42,413 bases of DNA from RGIG426 sp045600765 (GCA_045600765.1 JAZRYM010000055.1:1-42413); one strand, 5' to 3'; shown: positions 8,473 to 16,846, numbered from the stretch's first letter. The notes: a model not told the origin generated them from the letters alone. A program made the numbers and translations.

Positions 8473-9102
8473 TCAGTTTTTTGTTTCCTCTTTTTCCCAC
8501 GGGATGGCACACAGCGCTTCCGCGACCGGCTCGCGCATCCACAGTTCGGGCGTAATCCGCAGGGCGAAGCCGCAACCGCTGTCCGCCGCCCATTCGCGCA
8601 TTTCCAGATGCGGCAACCCGTACGCCGCCAAAATCATCATCTGCACGCCGCCCGGCAAGCACAAGACGTTTTCCGTCTCGCCGCTTTTGAGGATTTCTTT
8701 CACGAGCGCTTCAAATCCCTGCATCACGCGGGCTTGAAACTGCGCCGCCGTCTCGCCGTTCGGGATTTCGTCCGTCTCGCCCGTTGCCCAGCGCCGAAAC
8801 GCGGGGTCGGAGCGGAGCATGGCGGCGCTTTTTCCCTCAAAATCGCCGAAATCGCACTCGGAAAGTCCCGGTGCATCGGTCACCTCGCACCCGGGATACA
8901 ACACTTCCAGCGTTTGGCGGCAACGCAGTTGCGGCGCGGCATACAGCCGCCGCGCAAACGGATAGTCAAACTGCTCTTTCATCTGCAAAAGGTGGCTGAG
9001 TCCCGCAGGAGACAGCGGCAAATCCCGTTTGCCCACGTACAGTCCCTTGTCGTTCGCCTCGGTCATTCCGTGACGAATAAGATAAATTTTGTAAGTTTTC
9101 AT
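8473..9102 (-). CDS. Histidine phosphatase (phosphoglycerate-mutase fold) family protein lacking the second catalytic His
   Basis: 209 residues of the CobC/PhoE/GpmB-like histidine phosphatase fold. It keeps the N-terminal catalytic motif LIRHGMTE, the Arg segment AAPQLRCRQTLEVL, and the acid/loop motif LSECDFGDFEGK. The C-terminal motif, normally (S/T)HGG with the second catalytic His, reads CLPGGVQ here: the position aligned with His is Pro. So it may be a weak enzyme, use another donor, or be a regulatory pseudo-enzyme. The ATG at 9102 is chosen because KTYKIYLIRHG fits the family N-terminus and AAAAGGGG precedes it; a longer frame to 9273 would cross the divergent promoter. It is divergent from the XRE regulator. 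Confidence 0.85.
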   Translation of the reverse strand: MKTYKIYLIRHGMTEANDKGLYVGKRDLPLSPAGLSHLLQMKEQFDYPFARRLYAAPQLRCRQTLEVLYPGCEVTDAPGLSECDFGDFEGKSAAMLRSDPAFRRWATGETDEIPNGETAAQFQARVMQGFEALVKEILKSGETENVLCLPGGVQMMILAAYGLPHLEMREWAADSGCGFALRITPELWMREPVAEALCAIPWEKEETKN

Positions 9103-9136
9103 AAAAACCACAGCCCCTTTTGTACATTTCTCACAA

Positions 9137-9165
9137 TTTACAAATCGTATAATTTGGCGTATAAT
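9137..9165 (+). promoter_or_regulatory. Predicted promoter of the XRE regulator gene
   Basis: TTTACA, 17 bp, TATAAT on the plus strand, followed by a 6 bp GC hairpin CGCCCG/CGGGCG at 9176-9190 in the leader that could be an operator or RNA structure. Confidence 0.7.
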
Positions 9166-9220
9166 AGACGTTACCCGCCCGTTTCGGGCGAAAAAACAAA
9201 ACGATGAAAGGAGGAGTTTG

Positions 9221-9913
9221 ATGGTCTCGTCGTTTCCGCGGTTGCTGACCCTGCTTCGCAAAGAACGCGGCATCAGCCAAAAAGAAGCCGCCGCCGAACT
9301 GCAAGTGTCGCAAGCGCTGTTGTCCCACTACGAAAAAGGCATCCGCCAATGCGGGCTTGATTTCGTCGTGCGCGCCGCCGACTTTTACAACGTGTCGTGC
9401 GACTACCTTCTCGGCCGCACCGCCGACAAGTCGGGTACGATGATTGCGGTGGAAGAAATCCCCGATTCGGATTCCGCCGTCGGCGACCAAAAAATGCGCG
9501 GCAGCGTGTTGCCGGTGCTCAACAAAAAACTCCTCTTTAACTCCATCAATATCCTGTTCGATATGTTGCAACGGTGCAACCACAAGGAATTGACCACCGA
9601 GGTGTCCGATTATCTGACCCTTGCGGTGTACGTGATGTTCCGCAAAATGTATTCCGCCAACCCCAAAAACCCCGCGGCGCTCTTCTCCGCGCCCGAGTAC
9701 CTCTACCGCGCGGACGCGGCGGGAAAAATGCAACGCTTGGCGGCGCAGGTGGAACACCTCGCCCGCGGCGGCAAAGTCGCCGACGAAGCGGGACTTTCGC
9801 CCGAACAGGCACCGCTCATTCTTCCCGATTCGCTCCAAAAAGAGTACCCGATGTTCGCATCCTCCCTGCTCAACCTCCTGCGCAAGGCGGACGGCCTGCT
9901 GGAAGACGAGTAA
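9221..9913 (+). CDS. XRE-family HTH transcriptional regulator
   Basis: Predicted DNA-binding regulator of 230 residues. Residues about 4-62 form a Cro/C1-type HTH: LLTLLRKERGISQKEAAAE, then VSQALLSHYEKGIRQ as the recognition helix, then the typical end AADFYNVSCDYLLGRT. The remaining ~165 residues are helical with no motif I recognise, probably for dimerisation or ligand binding. The ATG at 9221 has AAAGGAGG seven bases upstream. It has its own promoter and terminator and faces away from the phosphatase-like gene, so the two may share the intergenic control region. The target genes cannot be inferred. Confidence 0.88.
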   Translation: MVSSFPRLLTLLRKERGISQKEAAAELQVSQALLSHYEKGIRQCGLDFVVRAADFYNVSCDYLLGRTADKSGTMIAVEEIPDSDSAVGDQKMRGSVLPVLNKKLLFNSINILFDMLQRCNHKELTTEVSDYLTLAVYVMFRKMYSANPKNPAALFSAPEYLYRADAAGKMQRLAAQVEHLARGGKVADEAGLSPEQAPLILPDSLQKEYPMFASSLLNLLRKADGLLEDE

Positions 9914-9927
9914 TCGAACGAGACAAG

Positions 9928-9964
9928 CCAAAACCTGCCCCAAAAACCAAAAACTACCCCTTTT
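9928..9964 (-). repeat. Two adjacent copies of the dispersed GGGGYAGGTTTTGG motif
   Basis: An exact GGGGCAGGTTTTGG at 9928-9941 and a variant GGGGTAGTTTTTGG at 9947-9960 (both reading the minus strand) lie in tandem between the XRE stop and its terminator. Confidence 0.7.
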
Positions 9965-9981
9965 AGTAAAAACGCTCTTTT

Positions 9982-10016
9982 GCGGTTTTCGACAGCTCGT
10001 CGAAAACCGCTTTTTT
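9982..10016 (+). terminator. Intrinsic terminator of the XRE gene
   Basis: Perfect 12 bp stem (9982-9993 with 9999-10010), loop AGCTC, then TTTTTT. Confidence 0.92.
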
Positions 10017-10042
10017 GTTGTTCTTTTCCGTGTAATTCTCTG

Positions 10043-10660
10043 TTATTCTTCCGGCTGTTGCCCTTTTTGCGCCACCGCGTTGCGAAACGCTACCGCCGGC
10101 ACCGCCAGCGCCACTACCGCGGCGAGCGCCGCCAACACTTTTCCGAGCCAGCCGTTATGAATCAGCACCACCGTGCTCCCGGCAAACACCTCGTAGCCGT
10201 AAAGCAGTAGCGCCACCGCCGCCGAAAAAGCGGCAAGCAAGGCGATGCGCCGCGCATCCGCTTTGGAGCGGGCGGCGACAAACGCCTGCGACGGCAACGT
10301 GACGGCGCACAGCGCGGCAAGCGGCACCAGCGCCGCCGCAAAGATGTCGGCGCGACTCCCCGCATCGTATCCGGCGGTCGCTTCCGGCGCAAACAACAAC
10401 AGGGCGTATACCACGTACGCCACAAGCGCCCACCGCACCACTGCCGCAAGCGCCCACAAGACGCGCGCAAAAACGCGGGGTACTTTTTGGTCGAAGAACG
10501 CCGCGCACACAAACACGACGGCGCCGAACGCCAGCAATCCGCCCCACACGGCGGGTGTCAGCGAAAACGGGATGACCAACACAAACGAAAGCGCCAACTG
10601 CACGAGCGTCCAAACAAGAAGCGGGCGGGCGCAAAAATGGGCGCAAAAGGGTTTTTTCAT
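10043..10660 (-). CDS. Hypothetical integral membrane protein
   Basis: Unrecognised 205-residue protein, rich in Ala, Val and Leu, with about six predicted membrane segments: about residues 13-32, 38-54, 66-90, 105-125, 140-160 and 170-192. A charged stretch AARSKADARR lies between the fourth and fifth. The N-terminus MKKPFCAHFCARP has two Cys and positive charges, consistent with inside orientation. RBS AAAGGAG precedes the ATG and a plausible promoter lies just upstream. It converges on the XRE gene and sits downstream of the ATP-grasp gene, but its own promoter suggests independent expression. I cannot assign a function. Confidence 0.75.
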   Translation of the reverse strand: MKKPFCAHFCARPLLVWTLVQLALSFVLVIPFSLTPAVWGGLLAFGAVVFVCAAFFDQKVPRVFARVLWALAAVVRWALVAYVVYALLLFAPEATAGYDAGSRADIFAAALVPLAALCAVTLPSQAFVAARSKADARRIALLAAFSAAVALLLYGYEVFAGSTVVLIHNGWLGKVLAALAAVVALAVPAVAFRNAVAQKGQQPEE

Positions 10661-10695
10661 AGCGATTTTCTCCTTTTTTCGTTTACAGTTCGTAT

Positions 10696-10724
10696 ATTAT
10701 AAAACAGAATTTACATATTGTAGA
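10696..10724 (-). promoter_or_regulatory. Possible promoter of the membrane protein gene
   Basis: Minus strand TCTACA, 17 bp, TATAAT. It overlaps the 3' end of the ATP-grasp gene. The -10 is perfect; the -35 is weak. Confidence 0.45.
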
Positions 10725-11587
10725 ATTTCACCCGCCACGTTCACGCCGGTGGCGGCGGTGATACCGCCGAGTTGCGCGCCGGAATTCACCTCGCACACGA
10801 GGGTGCCGCGCGCGCTGTCCAGCAGGTCTACTCCGCCGAAATGCAGTCCGAGCAGGCGGCAACACCGCAACGCGAGAGCGGTTTCCGCCGCGGTCGGCGT
10901 GTACGCTTCGCCCGAGCCGCCGAGACCGATGTTGGCGCGAAAATCGCCCGTCGAGCGGCGGCGCATCGCGGCAACCACGCGGTCACCGACCACATACAGC
11001 CTCTTATCGCTCCCCGCGCTTTCGGCGATATATTCCTGCAACAAAAACGGGCGGTGTTGCATTCCCCGCGCCAGCGTTTCCAGTTCCGCGCGGTCGCGCG
11101 CCAAATACACCTGCTCGCCGAGCGAGCCGAAACATTCTTTGACGACGAGCGGATACGAAAACGCCCGCTCGCTCTCGTCCAAAAACCCGTCGCCCGCCGC
11201 GGTGTAGTCCACGTACGTCATCGGCGCAACGAGCGTTTTCGGCATCGGCAACCCTGCGCGCGCAAGCACAGCGTGGGTTTTCGCCTTGTCGTCGCACAGC
11301 GTAACGGCATCGGCGGTGTTAAACACCCGCGCGCCCGCCGCTTCCATCGCGGAGAGCAGGCGCGTATCTTTATCAAAACAAAGCACCACGTCTTGGGGTG
11401 CTATGTCGGGTGCGCCGCCGATGCCGCGTACCCGTGCGCCCGCCTCGCTCCATTCGGCGGCAAACGAGGTGTTTTTGCGGGGAACAAGCGTATGTCCGAG
11501 CGCCGTCGCGGCTTCACACAAGCGCGAGACGGTATCCGGCACGGTTTGTTCGTTCCAAAACCCGTTATACAGCACGTAGCCGGTCAT
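10697..11587 (-). CDS. RimK-like ATP-grasp ligase
   Basis: Predicted ATP-dependent carboxylate-amine ligase of the RimK/alpha-L-glutamate ligase group, 296 residues. It has the N-terminal pre-ATP-grasp domain, then ATP-grasp features: YPLVVKECFGSLGEQVYL (ATP-binding Lys and glycine loop), FLLQEYIAES, KRLYVVGDRVVAAMRRRS, FRANIGLGGSGE and CEVNSGAQLGG with the metal-binding Glu/Asn. The start MTGYVLYNG at 11587 has AAAGGGG upstream and fits the family N-terminus; the frame opens 21 codons earlier but without support. RimK relatives modify ribosomal protein S6 or make small peptides or cofactor tails. The neighbours (ribosomal genes on one side, a membrane protein on the other) do not decide the acceptor. 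Confidence 0.85.
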   Translation of the reverse strand: MTGYVLYNGFWNEQTVPDTVSRLCEAATALGHTLVPRKNTSFAAEWSEAGARVRGIGGAPDIAPQDVVLCFDKDTRLLSAMEAAGARVFNTADAVTLCDDKAKTHAVLARAGLPMPKTLVAPMTYVDYTAAGDGFLDESERAFSYPLVVKECFGSLGEQVYLARDRAELETLARGMQHRPFLLQEYIAESAGSDKRLYVVGDRVVAAMRRRSTGDFRANIGLGGSGEAYTPTAAETALALRCCRLLGLHFGGVDLLDSARGTLVCEVNSGAQLGGITAATGVNVAGEILQYVNSVL

Positions 11588-11645
11588 AGACGGCACCCCT
11601 TTCTTCCAAAATTCTTTCACAAATCCGCGCCGAAAGGGCGCAGGA

Positions 11646-11683
11646 AACAAAACAGACTCGTGAGGTTGCTCACGAGTCTGTTT
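11646..11683 (-). terminator. Intrinsic terminator of the ylxM-ffh-rpsP-khpA unit
   Basis: Perfect 12 bp stem (11653-11664 with 11669-11680), 4-base loop, followed on the minus strand by TTTTGTTT. It closes the cluster directly after khpA. Confidence 0.9.
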
Positions 11684-11693
11684 GTTCGCAGTA

Positions 11694-11927
11694 TCAGTCG
11701 ATTTCCACAGAGACCTTTACGCTTTGACGCGCAGCAGCAGCATGCATGACGGTTCGGAGAGCTTTTGCAATTCGTCCCTGTTTGCCGATGACGCGGCCCA
11801 TATCCCCTTCTGCAACATGCAGATGGAACACGATGACGCCCTCTTCGTTCGGTTCCTCTTCGGTAACCTCAACCGCGGCAGGATCTTCGACCAACCCTTG
11901 AGCGATCAATTTCAACAGTTCCTTCAT
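11694..11927 (-). CDS. khpA: KH-domain RNA-binding protein KhpA
   Basis: Small 77-residue single KH-domain protein (YlqC/KhpA), which in Firmicutes binds RNA as a partner of KhpB/Jag and influences cell division and envelope growth. The KH signature GRVIGKQGRIAKALR with its GKQG loop is at about residues 44-58, and an acidic stretch TEEEPNEEG sits before it. Its position behind rpsP is the conserved Firmicutes order. A strong terminator follows at once, so rimM, trmD and rplS, often next in this cluster, are not here. Confidence 0.93.
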   Translation of the reverse strand: MKELLKLIAQGLVEDPAAVEVTEEEPNEEGVIVFHLHVAEGDMGRVIGKQGRIAKALRTVMHAAAARQSVKVSVEID

Positions 11928-11968
11928 TGCCCTTAACCTCCTTTACTGCGATTTTTTATGCGTATGAA

Positions 11969-12208
11969 TTAGATGCCCGCTTTTTTCAGCAGGACTTTCA
12001 CGGTATCGGTCGGCTGAGCGCCGTTCGCGATCCATTTTTGCGCTTTCTCGGCATCGACGCGAAGATCCGCCGGATCTTCCATCGGGTTGTAATAGCCGAT
12101 TTCTTCGATGAAACGGCCATCACGCGGGAAGCGGGAGTCTGCCACAACGATGCGATAGAACGGAGCGCCTTTCGCACCCATGCGACGAAGTCTGATTTTC
12201 ACTGCCAT
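11969..12208 (-). CDS. rpsP: 30S ribosomal protein S16
   Basis: 79-residue ribosomal protein bS16 of the small subunit, needed for 30S assembly. MAVKIRLRRMGAKGAPFYRIVVADSR-type N-terminus and the conserved GRFIEEIGYYNP are unmistakable. The ATG at 12208 has GGAGG at a good distance; an upstream in-frame ATG at 12223 lies in front of the RBS and is not used. It is 41 bp before khpA and 223 bp behind ffh. Confidence 0.98.
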   Translation of the reverse strand: MAVKIRLRRMGAKGAPFYRIVVADSRFPRDGRFIEEIGYYNPMEDPADLRVDAEKAQKWIANGAQPTDTVKVLLKKAGI

Positions 12209-12327
12209 GATTCTTACCTCCAACCTGGTTTTAATAGTATTGTGTGATAACTTTATTCAACCTCATTCTCATTCGGTTTGAATACTTTTTACATTGCACG
12301 ATAGACGTGAGAGCGGAATTTCGGTTA

Positions 12328-12403
12328 GTTCCTCGCCTCTCGTTGCGGTTTCCCTCAACCGGCAAAGAGAAGACGTCGGTTCCTCGCCTCACGTTGCGGT
12401 TTC
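12328..12403. repeat. Two-copy direct repeat between ffh and rpsP
   Basis: A 25-bp unit at 12328-12352 recurs at 12379-12403 with one mismatch, a 51-bp period. It lies in the 223-bp gap (12209-12431) that holds no gene. On the minus (transcribed) strand the unit begins GAAACCGCAACG and ends GGCGAGGAAC. Confidence 0.8.
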
Positions 12404-12431
12404 TCGCGGTTCTTCGTGCAATTCTACAAGT

Positions 12432-13826
12432 TTAGAACCCAAACGGGTTCTGTCCGCCGGGCATTCCGGGCATACCGCCCATCATTCCGCCGAAACCGCC
12501 CATACCGCGGCGGCCCTTTTTGCCTTTTTTGCCCTTGTTCGGGTTTTTGAAGCGTTTCATAATCTGCATCGTCTGCTCATACTGCTTCAAAAGGCGGTTG
12601 ACGTCCTCCACTTTCAGCCCGCAGCCCGCGGCAATACGCCGTTTGCGAGAGGGGTTTATCAGCGTCGGTTTGTGCCGTTCCGCGGGAGTCATCGACAAAA
12701 TGATGGATTCCACGCGGATAATTTGTTTATCATCAATGTCCAAATCCTGCACCTGCTTGGAGAGGCCGGGCACCATGCCGAGCATCTCTTTGAGGTTGCC
12801 CATTTTGCGGATTTGGCGGAATTGGTCAAGCATATCTTCGAGGTCGAACGTTTCCTCTTGCAACTTTTTGGCAAGGGCTTCCGCCTCTTTTTCGTCCGCC
12901 TGCGCCTCCACCTTTTCGATGAGGGACATCACGTCGCCCATTCCGAGGATGCGGGACGCCATACGCGACGGGTGGAACACTTCGAGGTTATCCATTTTTT
13001 CGCCGGTGCCGGCGAATTTAATGGGTTTGCCGGTAACGGCGCGCACCGAAAGGGCGGCACCGCCGCGGGTATCGCCGTCCAGTTTTGTGAGGATAACGCC
13101 GGTGATACCGAGCGTATCGTCAAAACTTTTGGCGACGTTGACCGCGTCCTGACCGGTCATCGCGTCCACCACGAGCAACTGCTCGTGCGGCTCCACCGTT
13201 TTCTTGATGTTCTGCAACTCCTGCATCAACTGTTCGTCGATGTGCAGGCGACCGGCGGTATCCAAAATCACGTAGTCGTTGCCGTGGTCGCGGGCGTGTT
13301 TCACCGCGGCTTCGGCGATTTTCACGGGGTTTTCGGTGCCCATCTCAAACACGGGCACGCCCACCTGCTCGCCGACCACCTGCAACTGCTTGATAGCGGC
13401 GGGACGGTACACGTCGCACGCGACAAGAAGCGGGCGGCGGCCCTGGCTTTTGAGCATTTTGGCGAGTTTCGCGCTGTGGGTCGTTTTACCGGAGCCCTGC
13501 AACCCGCACATCATCACGATGCAGGGCGGGTGGTTGGTGGTGGCGAGCCGTTCCGCCTGCCCACCCATCAACGCCGTCAACTCCTCGTTGACGATTTTGA
13601 TGACCATTTGGGCGGGAGTCAAACTCTCCATCACGTCCGCACCGACGGCGCGAGCGGTCACCGCGTTCGTAAAATCTTTGGCGACTTTATAGTTGACGTC
13701 CGCTTCCAGAAGCGCCAAACGCACTTCGCGCATCGCTTCCTTGACGTCCGCTTCATTCAATTTTCCTCTGCCGCGCAGACGTTTGAACGTGGCGGCAAGT
13801 TTCTCGGAAAGTCCTTCAAATGCCAC
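12432..13826 (-). CDS. ffh: Signal recognition particle protein Ffh (SRP54)
   Basis: GTPase of the signal recognition particle, which binds signal peptides of nascent membrane and secreted proteins and docks with FtsY. 464 residues: N-domain helices (1-85), G-domain with G1 GLQGSGKT (108-115), the SRP-specific segment VACDVYRPAAIKQL, DTAGR, TKLDG and the closing GTGEK, then an M-domain with the RNA-binding helix around GMTP/INPSRKRRIAAGCG. It ends in a Gly/Met-rich tail typical of Ffh. The start is GTG at 13826, preceded by AAAGGAG. G1 continues TTHSAKLA where most Ffh have TTTTAKLA. It lies 32 bp behind ylxM in the conserved order. Confidence 0.98.
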   Translation of the reverse strand: MAFEGLSEKLAATFKRLRGRGKLNEADVKEAMREVRLALLEADVNYKVAKDFTNAVTARAVGADVMESLTPAQMVIKIVNEELTALMGGQAERLATTNHPPCIVMMCGLQGSGKTTHSAKLAKMLKSQGRRPLLVACDVYRPAAIKQLQVVGEQVGVPVFEMGTENPVKIAEAAVKHARDHGNDYVILDTAGRLHIDEQLMQELQNIKKTVEPHEQLLVVDAMTGQDAVNVAKSFDDTLGITGVILTKLDGDTRGGAALSVRAVTGKPIKFAGTGEKMDNLEVFHPSRMASRILGMGDVMSLIEKVEAQADEKEAEALAKKLQEETFDLEDMLDQFRQIRKMGNLKEMLGMVPGLSKQVQDLDIDDKQIIRVESIILSMTPAERHKPTLINPSRKRRIAAGCGLKVEDVNRLLKQYEQTMQIMKRFKNPNKGKKGKKGRRGMGGFGGMMGGMPGMPGGQNPFGF

Positions 13827-13858
13827 GGGAAATCTCCTTTGTCAGTCGGGGTTGACCC

Positions 13859-14224
13859 TCACTCTTCCGCGAGTTCCGAGGCAATTTCCTCGATACGGGC
13901 GGCGCGCTCCTCAATCTCGCGGGAGCGGGAGAGATAGTTGTTTTGCTCGCGAATTTCTTTGGCGGCAGTCTCCACAATTTCCATCTGCGCGCGCAATTCG
14001 CGGAAGCGACGGGCGAGGCCGAGACGTTCTTCCATCTCGACAAGCTGGGATTCGGCGCGTTTAATGGAATCGCGCACACCCTGGCGGGTAATCCCCGCGT
14101 TTTCCGCAATTTCGGACAGAGAGAGGTCGTCGTTGTAGTATAACTCCATCACGTCACGCTGTTTATCGGTAAGCATTTCGCCGTAGAAATCGCACAAAAA
14201 CGCCATTTCCATATTTTTCGACAT
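13859..14224 (-). CDS. ylxM: YlxM-family sigma-70-like HTH protein, SRP cluster
   Basis: 121-residue YlxM/p13 family protein, encoded next to ffh across Firmicutes and linked to SRP function. The N-terminal half shows MSKNMEMAFLCDFYGEMLT and a sigma-70 region-4-like HTH (LSLSEIAENAGITRQGVRDSIKRAESQL, about 40-68). The C-terminal half is a charged coiled coil ending EEIASELAEE. The ATG at 14224 matches family length but has only a weak upstream RBS (a GTG-rich stretch); an in-frame GTG at 14236 is possible. Transcription is probably from 14289-14316. Confidence 0.9.
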   Translation of the reverse strand: MSKNMEMAFLCDFYGEMLTDKQRDVMELYYNDDLSLSEIAENAGITRQGVRDSIKRAESQLVEMEERLGLARRFRELRAQMEIVETAAKEIREQNNYLSRSREIEERAARIEEIASELAEE

Positions 14225-14288
14225 AGTGAGCACCACGCTTTACTGATTTTTAGTCGGCGTAAAGGTAAAAAACTTTACATATACCCTT

Positions 14289-14316
14289 ATTATACACCCT
14301 TTTTCCGATTTGTCAA
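14289..14316 (-). promoter_or_regulatory. Promoter of the ylxM-ffh-rpsP-khpA operon
   Basis: Minus strand TTGACA, 16 bp, TATAAT: both hexamers perfect. It is divergent from the glgP promoter 40 bp away. Confidence 0.85.
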
Positions 14317-14355
14317 GGGCTTTTTTCGTTTTAGGGGGTATTTTTCGGTTGCAAC

Positions 14356-14384
14356 TTGCATTTTCTTTTCTTTTCGCATATAAT
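14356..14384 (+). promoter_or_regulatory. Promoter of glycogen phosphorylase gene
   Basis: TTGCAT, 17 bp, TATAAT, ending 29 bp before the ATG. Confidence 0.75.
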
Positions 14385-14413
14385 AAAGGTGAATTTTAGG
14401 AAGGAGCGTGCCT

Positions 14414-16810
14414 ATGAACACCCGCCTTAAAGAACAACTGGAACAAAAACTCACGCGGCAATTCTCGGTCTCTCCGCAGGATGCCACGGATGAAAATTTT
14501 TACGATGCGCTCGTGCTCGTGTTGCGCGAGCGGATGCACGAAAACCGCGTTGCGTTTATGGACCGTGCCGCCGCGCAACAGTCTAAGCAGGTGTATTATC
14601 TGTGTATGGAATTTTTGATGGGACGGTCGCTCGCAAACACGCTTGAAAACTTAGGGCTAACCGCCGAAGCGGACGAGGCGTGCCGCGCGCTCGGCACGAA
14701 ACTGTCCGCGCTGTATGAGTTGGAGCCGGATGCCGGGCTCGGCAACGGCGGACTCGGGCGGTTGGCGGCGTGCTTTTTAGACGGGCTTGCCAACGCCAAC
14801 GTGCCCGCTATCGGCTATTCGCTCCTTTATGAATACGGCATTTTCCGCCAAAAATTAGTGGACGGCTGGCAGACGGAACTGCCCGATTTTTGGCTTCCCG
14901 GCGGCGGCGGATGGCTGCTTCCCCGCCCGGAACTGACCAAAGAGGTGCTGTTCGGCGGCAATGTCGTGGAATCGTGGGACGGCGGCTACCACCACGTCGC
15001 ACACGAAAACGCGACCCGCGTACTTGCCCACGCCTACGATATGATGGTGCCGTCCAAAGGCGGCGGCGCCGTATCCACTCTGCGGCTGTGGAAATCGTCC
15101 GCGCCCGAAATGGATATGACGCTGTTTAACCAAGGCGAATACCTGCGCGCGATGGAGAAAAAGGCGATGGCGGAAGTCATCACGCAGGTGCTCTACCCCG
15201 CCGACAACCACCGCGAGGGCAAATCACTCCGCTTGACACAGCAATATTTTCTTGTGTCCGCCTCGGTGCAGGACATTGTGGAACGCCACTTGAAAACCTA
15301 CCACACGATGGACAATTTCCCCGAAATGGCGGCGATTCACCTGAACGACACCCACCCGACCCTTGCCATTCCCGAACTGATGCGCATTTTGCTCGACGAA
15401 TGCGGCTACCCGTGGGACGAGGCGTGGAACATCGTGTGCCGCACCGTGGGTTACACCAACCACACGGTGATGGCGGAAGCGCTCGAATGTTGGCCCGAAG
15501 ACCTGTTCTCCGAACGCTTGCCCCGCATTTATCAAATCGTGCAGGAAATCGACGCGCGCTACAAAGCGGAAGTACGCGAAAAAGCGGGCGGCAACGAAGA
15601 CGCGGTGAACGCCACCGCCATTCTTCAATTCGGGCTTGTGAAAATGGCGAACCTCTGCGTGGCGGCGGCACATTCCGTCAACGGCGTGTCGAAACTGCAC
15701 AGCGAGCTGGTCAAAACCGACGTGTTCCCCACGGCGGCAACCCTGTTCCCCGACAAATTCAAAAACGTCACCAACGGCATCGCTCACCGTCGCTGGCTGT
15801 GCCAGGCGAACCCGCGCTTGACCGCGCTTCTCAAAGACCGCATCGGCGACGGGTTTGTGACCGATGCCGCCGAACTCGAAAAATTCGCCGCCTTTGCGGA
15901 CAACCGCGACACGCTGAATGCGTTTGCGGACGTCAAACGGCAAAATAAAGCGGCGTTTTCCGACTATGTATCGCGGCAGGGCGGCGCACCGCTTGACCCC
16001 GATGCACTCTTTGACGTGCAGGTGAAACGCCTGCACGAATACAAGCGACAGCACTTAAACGCCTTGCACATTTTGGACACCTATTTAGACTTAAAAGAAA
16101 ACCCGAACCAAAAATATACCCCTCGCATTTACCTGTTCGGCGCCAAAGCCGCTCCGGGGTACTTTTTGGCTAAGGAAATCATCCGCTTTATCTGCAAATT
16201 GGGGCAGGAAATCGAAAACGACCCCACTGTGCGCGACCGCTTGCGCGTGGTGTATTTGGAAGATTATCGCGTCACCCTCGCGGAAAAACTGATTCCCTGC
16301 GCCGACATCAGCGAACAAATCTCGCTTGCGGGCACGGAGGCGAGCGGCACCGGCAATATGAAACTGATGATGAACGGCGCCGTCACCCTCGGCACGCTGG
16401 ACGGCGCGAACATTGAAATCGTGGATGCCGTCGGCGAGGAAAACGCCTTTTTGTTCGGGTTAAAAACGCCGGAAGTCGCCACCCTTAAACGGGACGGTTA
16501 CAACCCGCGTTACTACTACGAAAACGACCCGCGCATCCGCCGCGCGCTCGACTGTATGGCGGTCGGCTTCGGCGGGCAAAACTACCGCGAAATCGTGCAA
16601 TCGCTCCTCACCACCGACCCCTATATGGTGCTTGCGGATTTTGAGGATTACCGCCGCGCGCAAGCCGCTTCCGCCGCCGCCTATCAAGAGGGCAATCGCT
16701 TCACGAAAATGGCACTTCTCAACACCGCCCACAGCGGCTTTTTCTCCGCCGACCGCGCCATTCGGGACTATTCCGACCGCATTTGGCATTGCCGCCCGGT
16801 CACGGAATAA
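14414..16810 (+). CDS. glgP: Glycogen/starch alpha-glucan phosphorylase
   Basis: Releases glucose-1-phosphate from alpha-1,4-glucans with phosphate and pyridoxal phosphate (PLP). 798 residues, close to the bacterial family length. Conserved blocks: VYYLCMEFLMGRSLANTLENL, EPDAGLGNGGLGRLAACFLDG, HLNDTHPTLAIPELMR, VTNGIAHRRWL, QVKRLHEYKRQHLNALHI, and the PLP-lysine motif EASGTGNMKLMMNG with Lys at about residue 650. GGAAGGAG at 14399-14406 supports the ATG at 14414 over a GTG at 14408, which is too close. A single-gene unit with its own promoter and terminator; no other glycogen gene is nearby. Confidence 0.97.
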   Translation: MNTRLKEQLEQKLTRQFSVSPQDATDENFYDALVLVLRERMHENRVAFMDRAAAQQSKQVYYLCMEFLMGRSLANTLENLGLTAEADEACRALGTKLSALYELEPDAGLGNGGLGRLAACFLDGLANANVPAIGYSLLYEYGIFRQKLVDGWQTELPDFWLPGGGGWLLPRPELTKEVLFGGNVVESWDGGYHHVAHENATRVLAHAYDMMVPSKGGGAVSTLRLWKSSAPEMDMTLFNQGEYLRAMEKKAMAEVITQVLYPADNHREGKSLRLTQQYFLVSASVQDIVERHLKTYHTMDNFPEMAAIHLNDTHPTLAIPELMRILLDECGYPWDEAWNIVCRTVGYTNHTVMAEALECWPEDLFSERLPRIYQIVQEIDARYKAEVREKAGGNEDAVNATAILQFGLVKMANLCVAAAHSVNGVSKLHSELVKTDVFPTAATLFPDKFKNVTNGIAHRRWLCQANPRLTALLKDRIGDGFVTDAAELEKFAAFADNRDTLNAFADVKRQNKAAFSDYVSRQGGAPLDPDALFDVQVKRLHEYKRQHLNALHILDTYLDLKENPNQKYTPRIYLFGAKAAPGYFLAKEIIRFICKLGQEIENDPTVRDRLRVVYLEDYRVTLAEKLIPCADISEQISLAGTEASGTGNMKLMMNGAVTLGTLDGANIEIVDAVGEENAFLFGLKTPEVATLKRDGYNPRYYYENDPRIRRALDCMAVGFGGQNYREIVQSLLTTDPYMVLADFEDYRRAQAASAAAYQEGNRFTKMALLNTAHSGFFSADRAIRDYSDRIWHCRPVTE
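16156..16170 (+). repeat. Weak relative of the dispersed motif inside glgP
   Basis: GGGGTACTTTTTGGC within the glgP coding region; the same 14-mer recurs at 10477-10490 inside the membrane protein gene. It differs from the core motif at two positions and may be coincidental. Confidence 0.35.
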
Positions 16811-16846
16811 CCGCTTGCCGCGCCGCAAAACGGAATCTTTTTCAGT

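Noticed and set aside
12294..13937. 547-codon plus-strand frame opposite ffh
   Set aside because: Shadow of ffh; no RBS and no motif.
16156..16170. GGGGTACTTTTTGG in glgP and at 10477 as full members of the dispersed motif
   Set aside because: They differ at two core positions from the best copies and encode ordinary residues; kept only as weak relatives.
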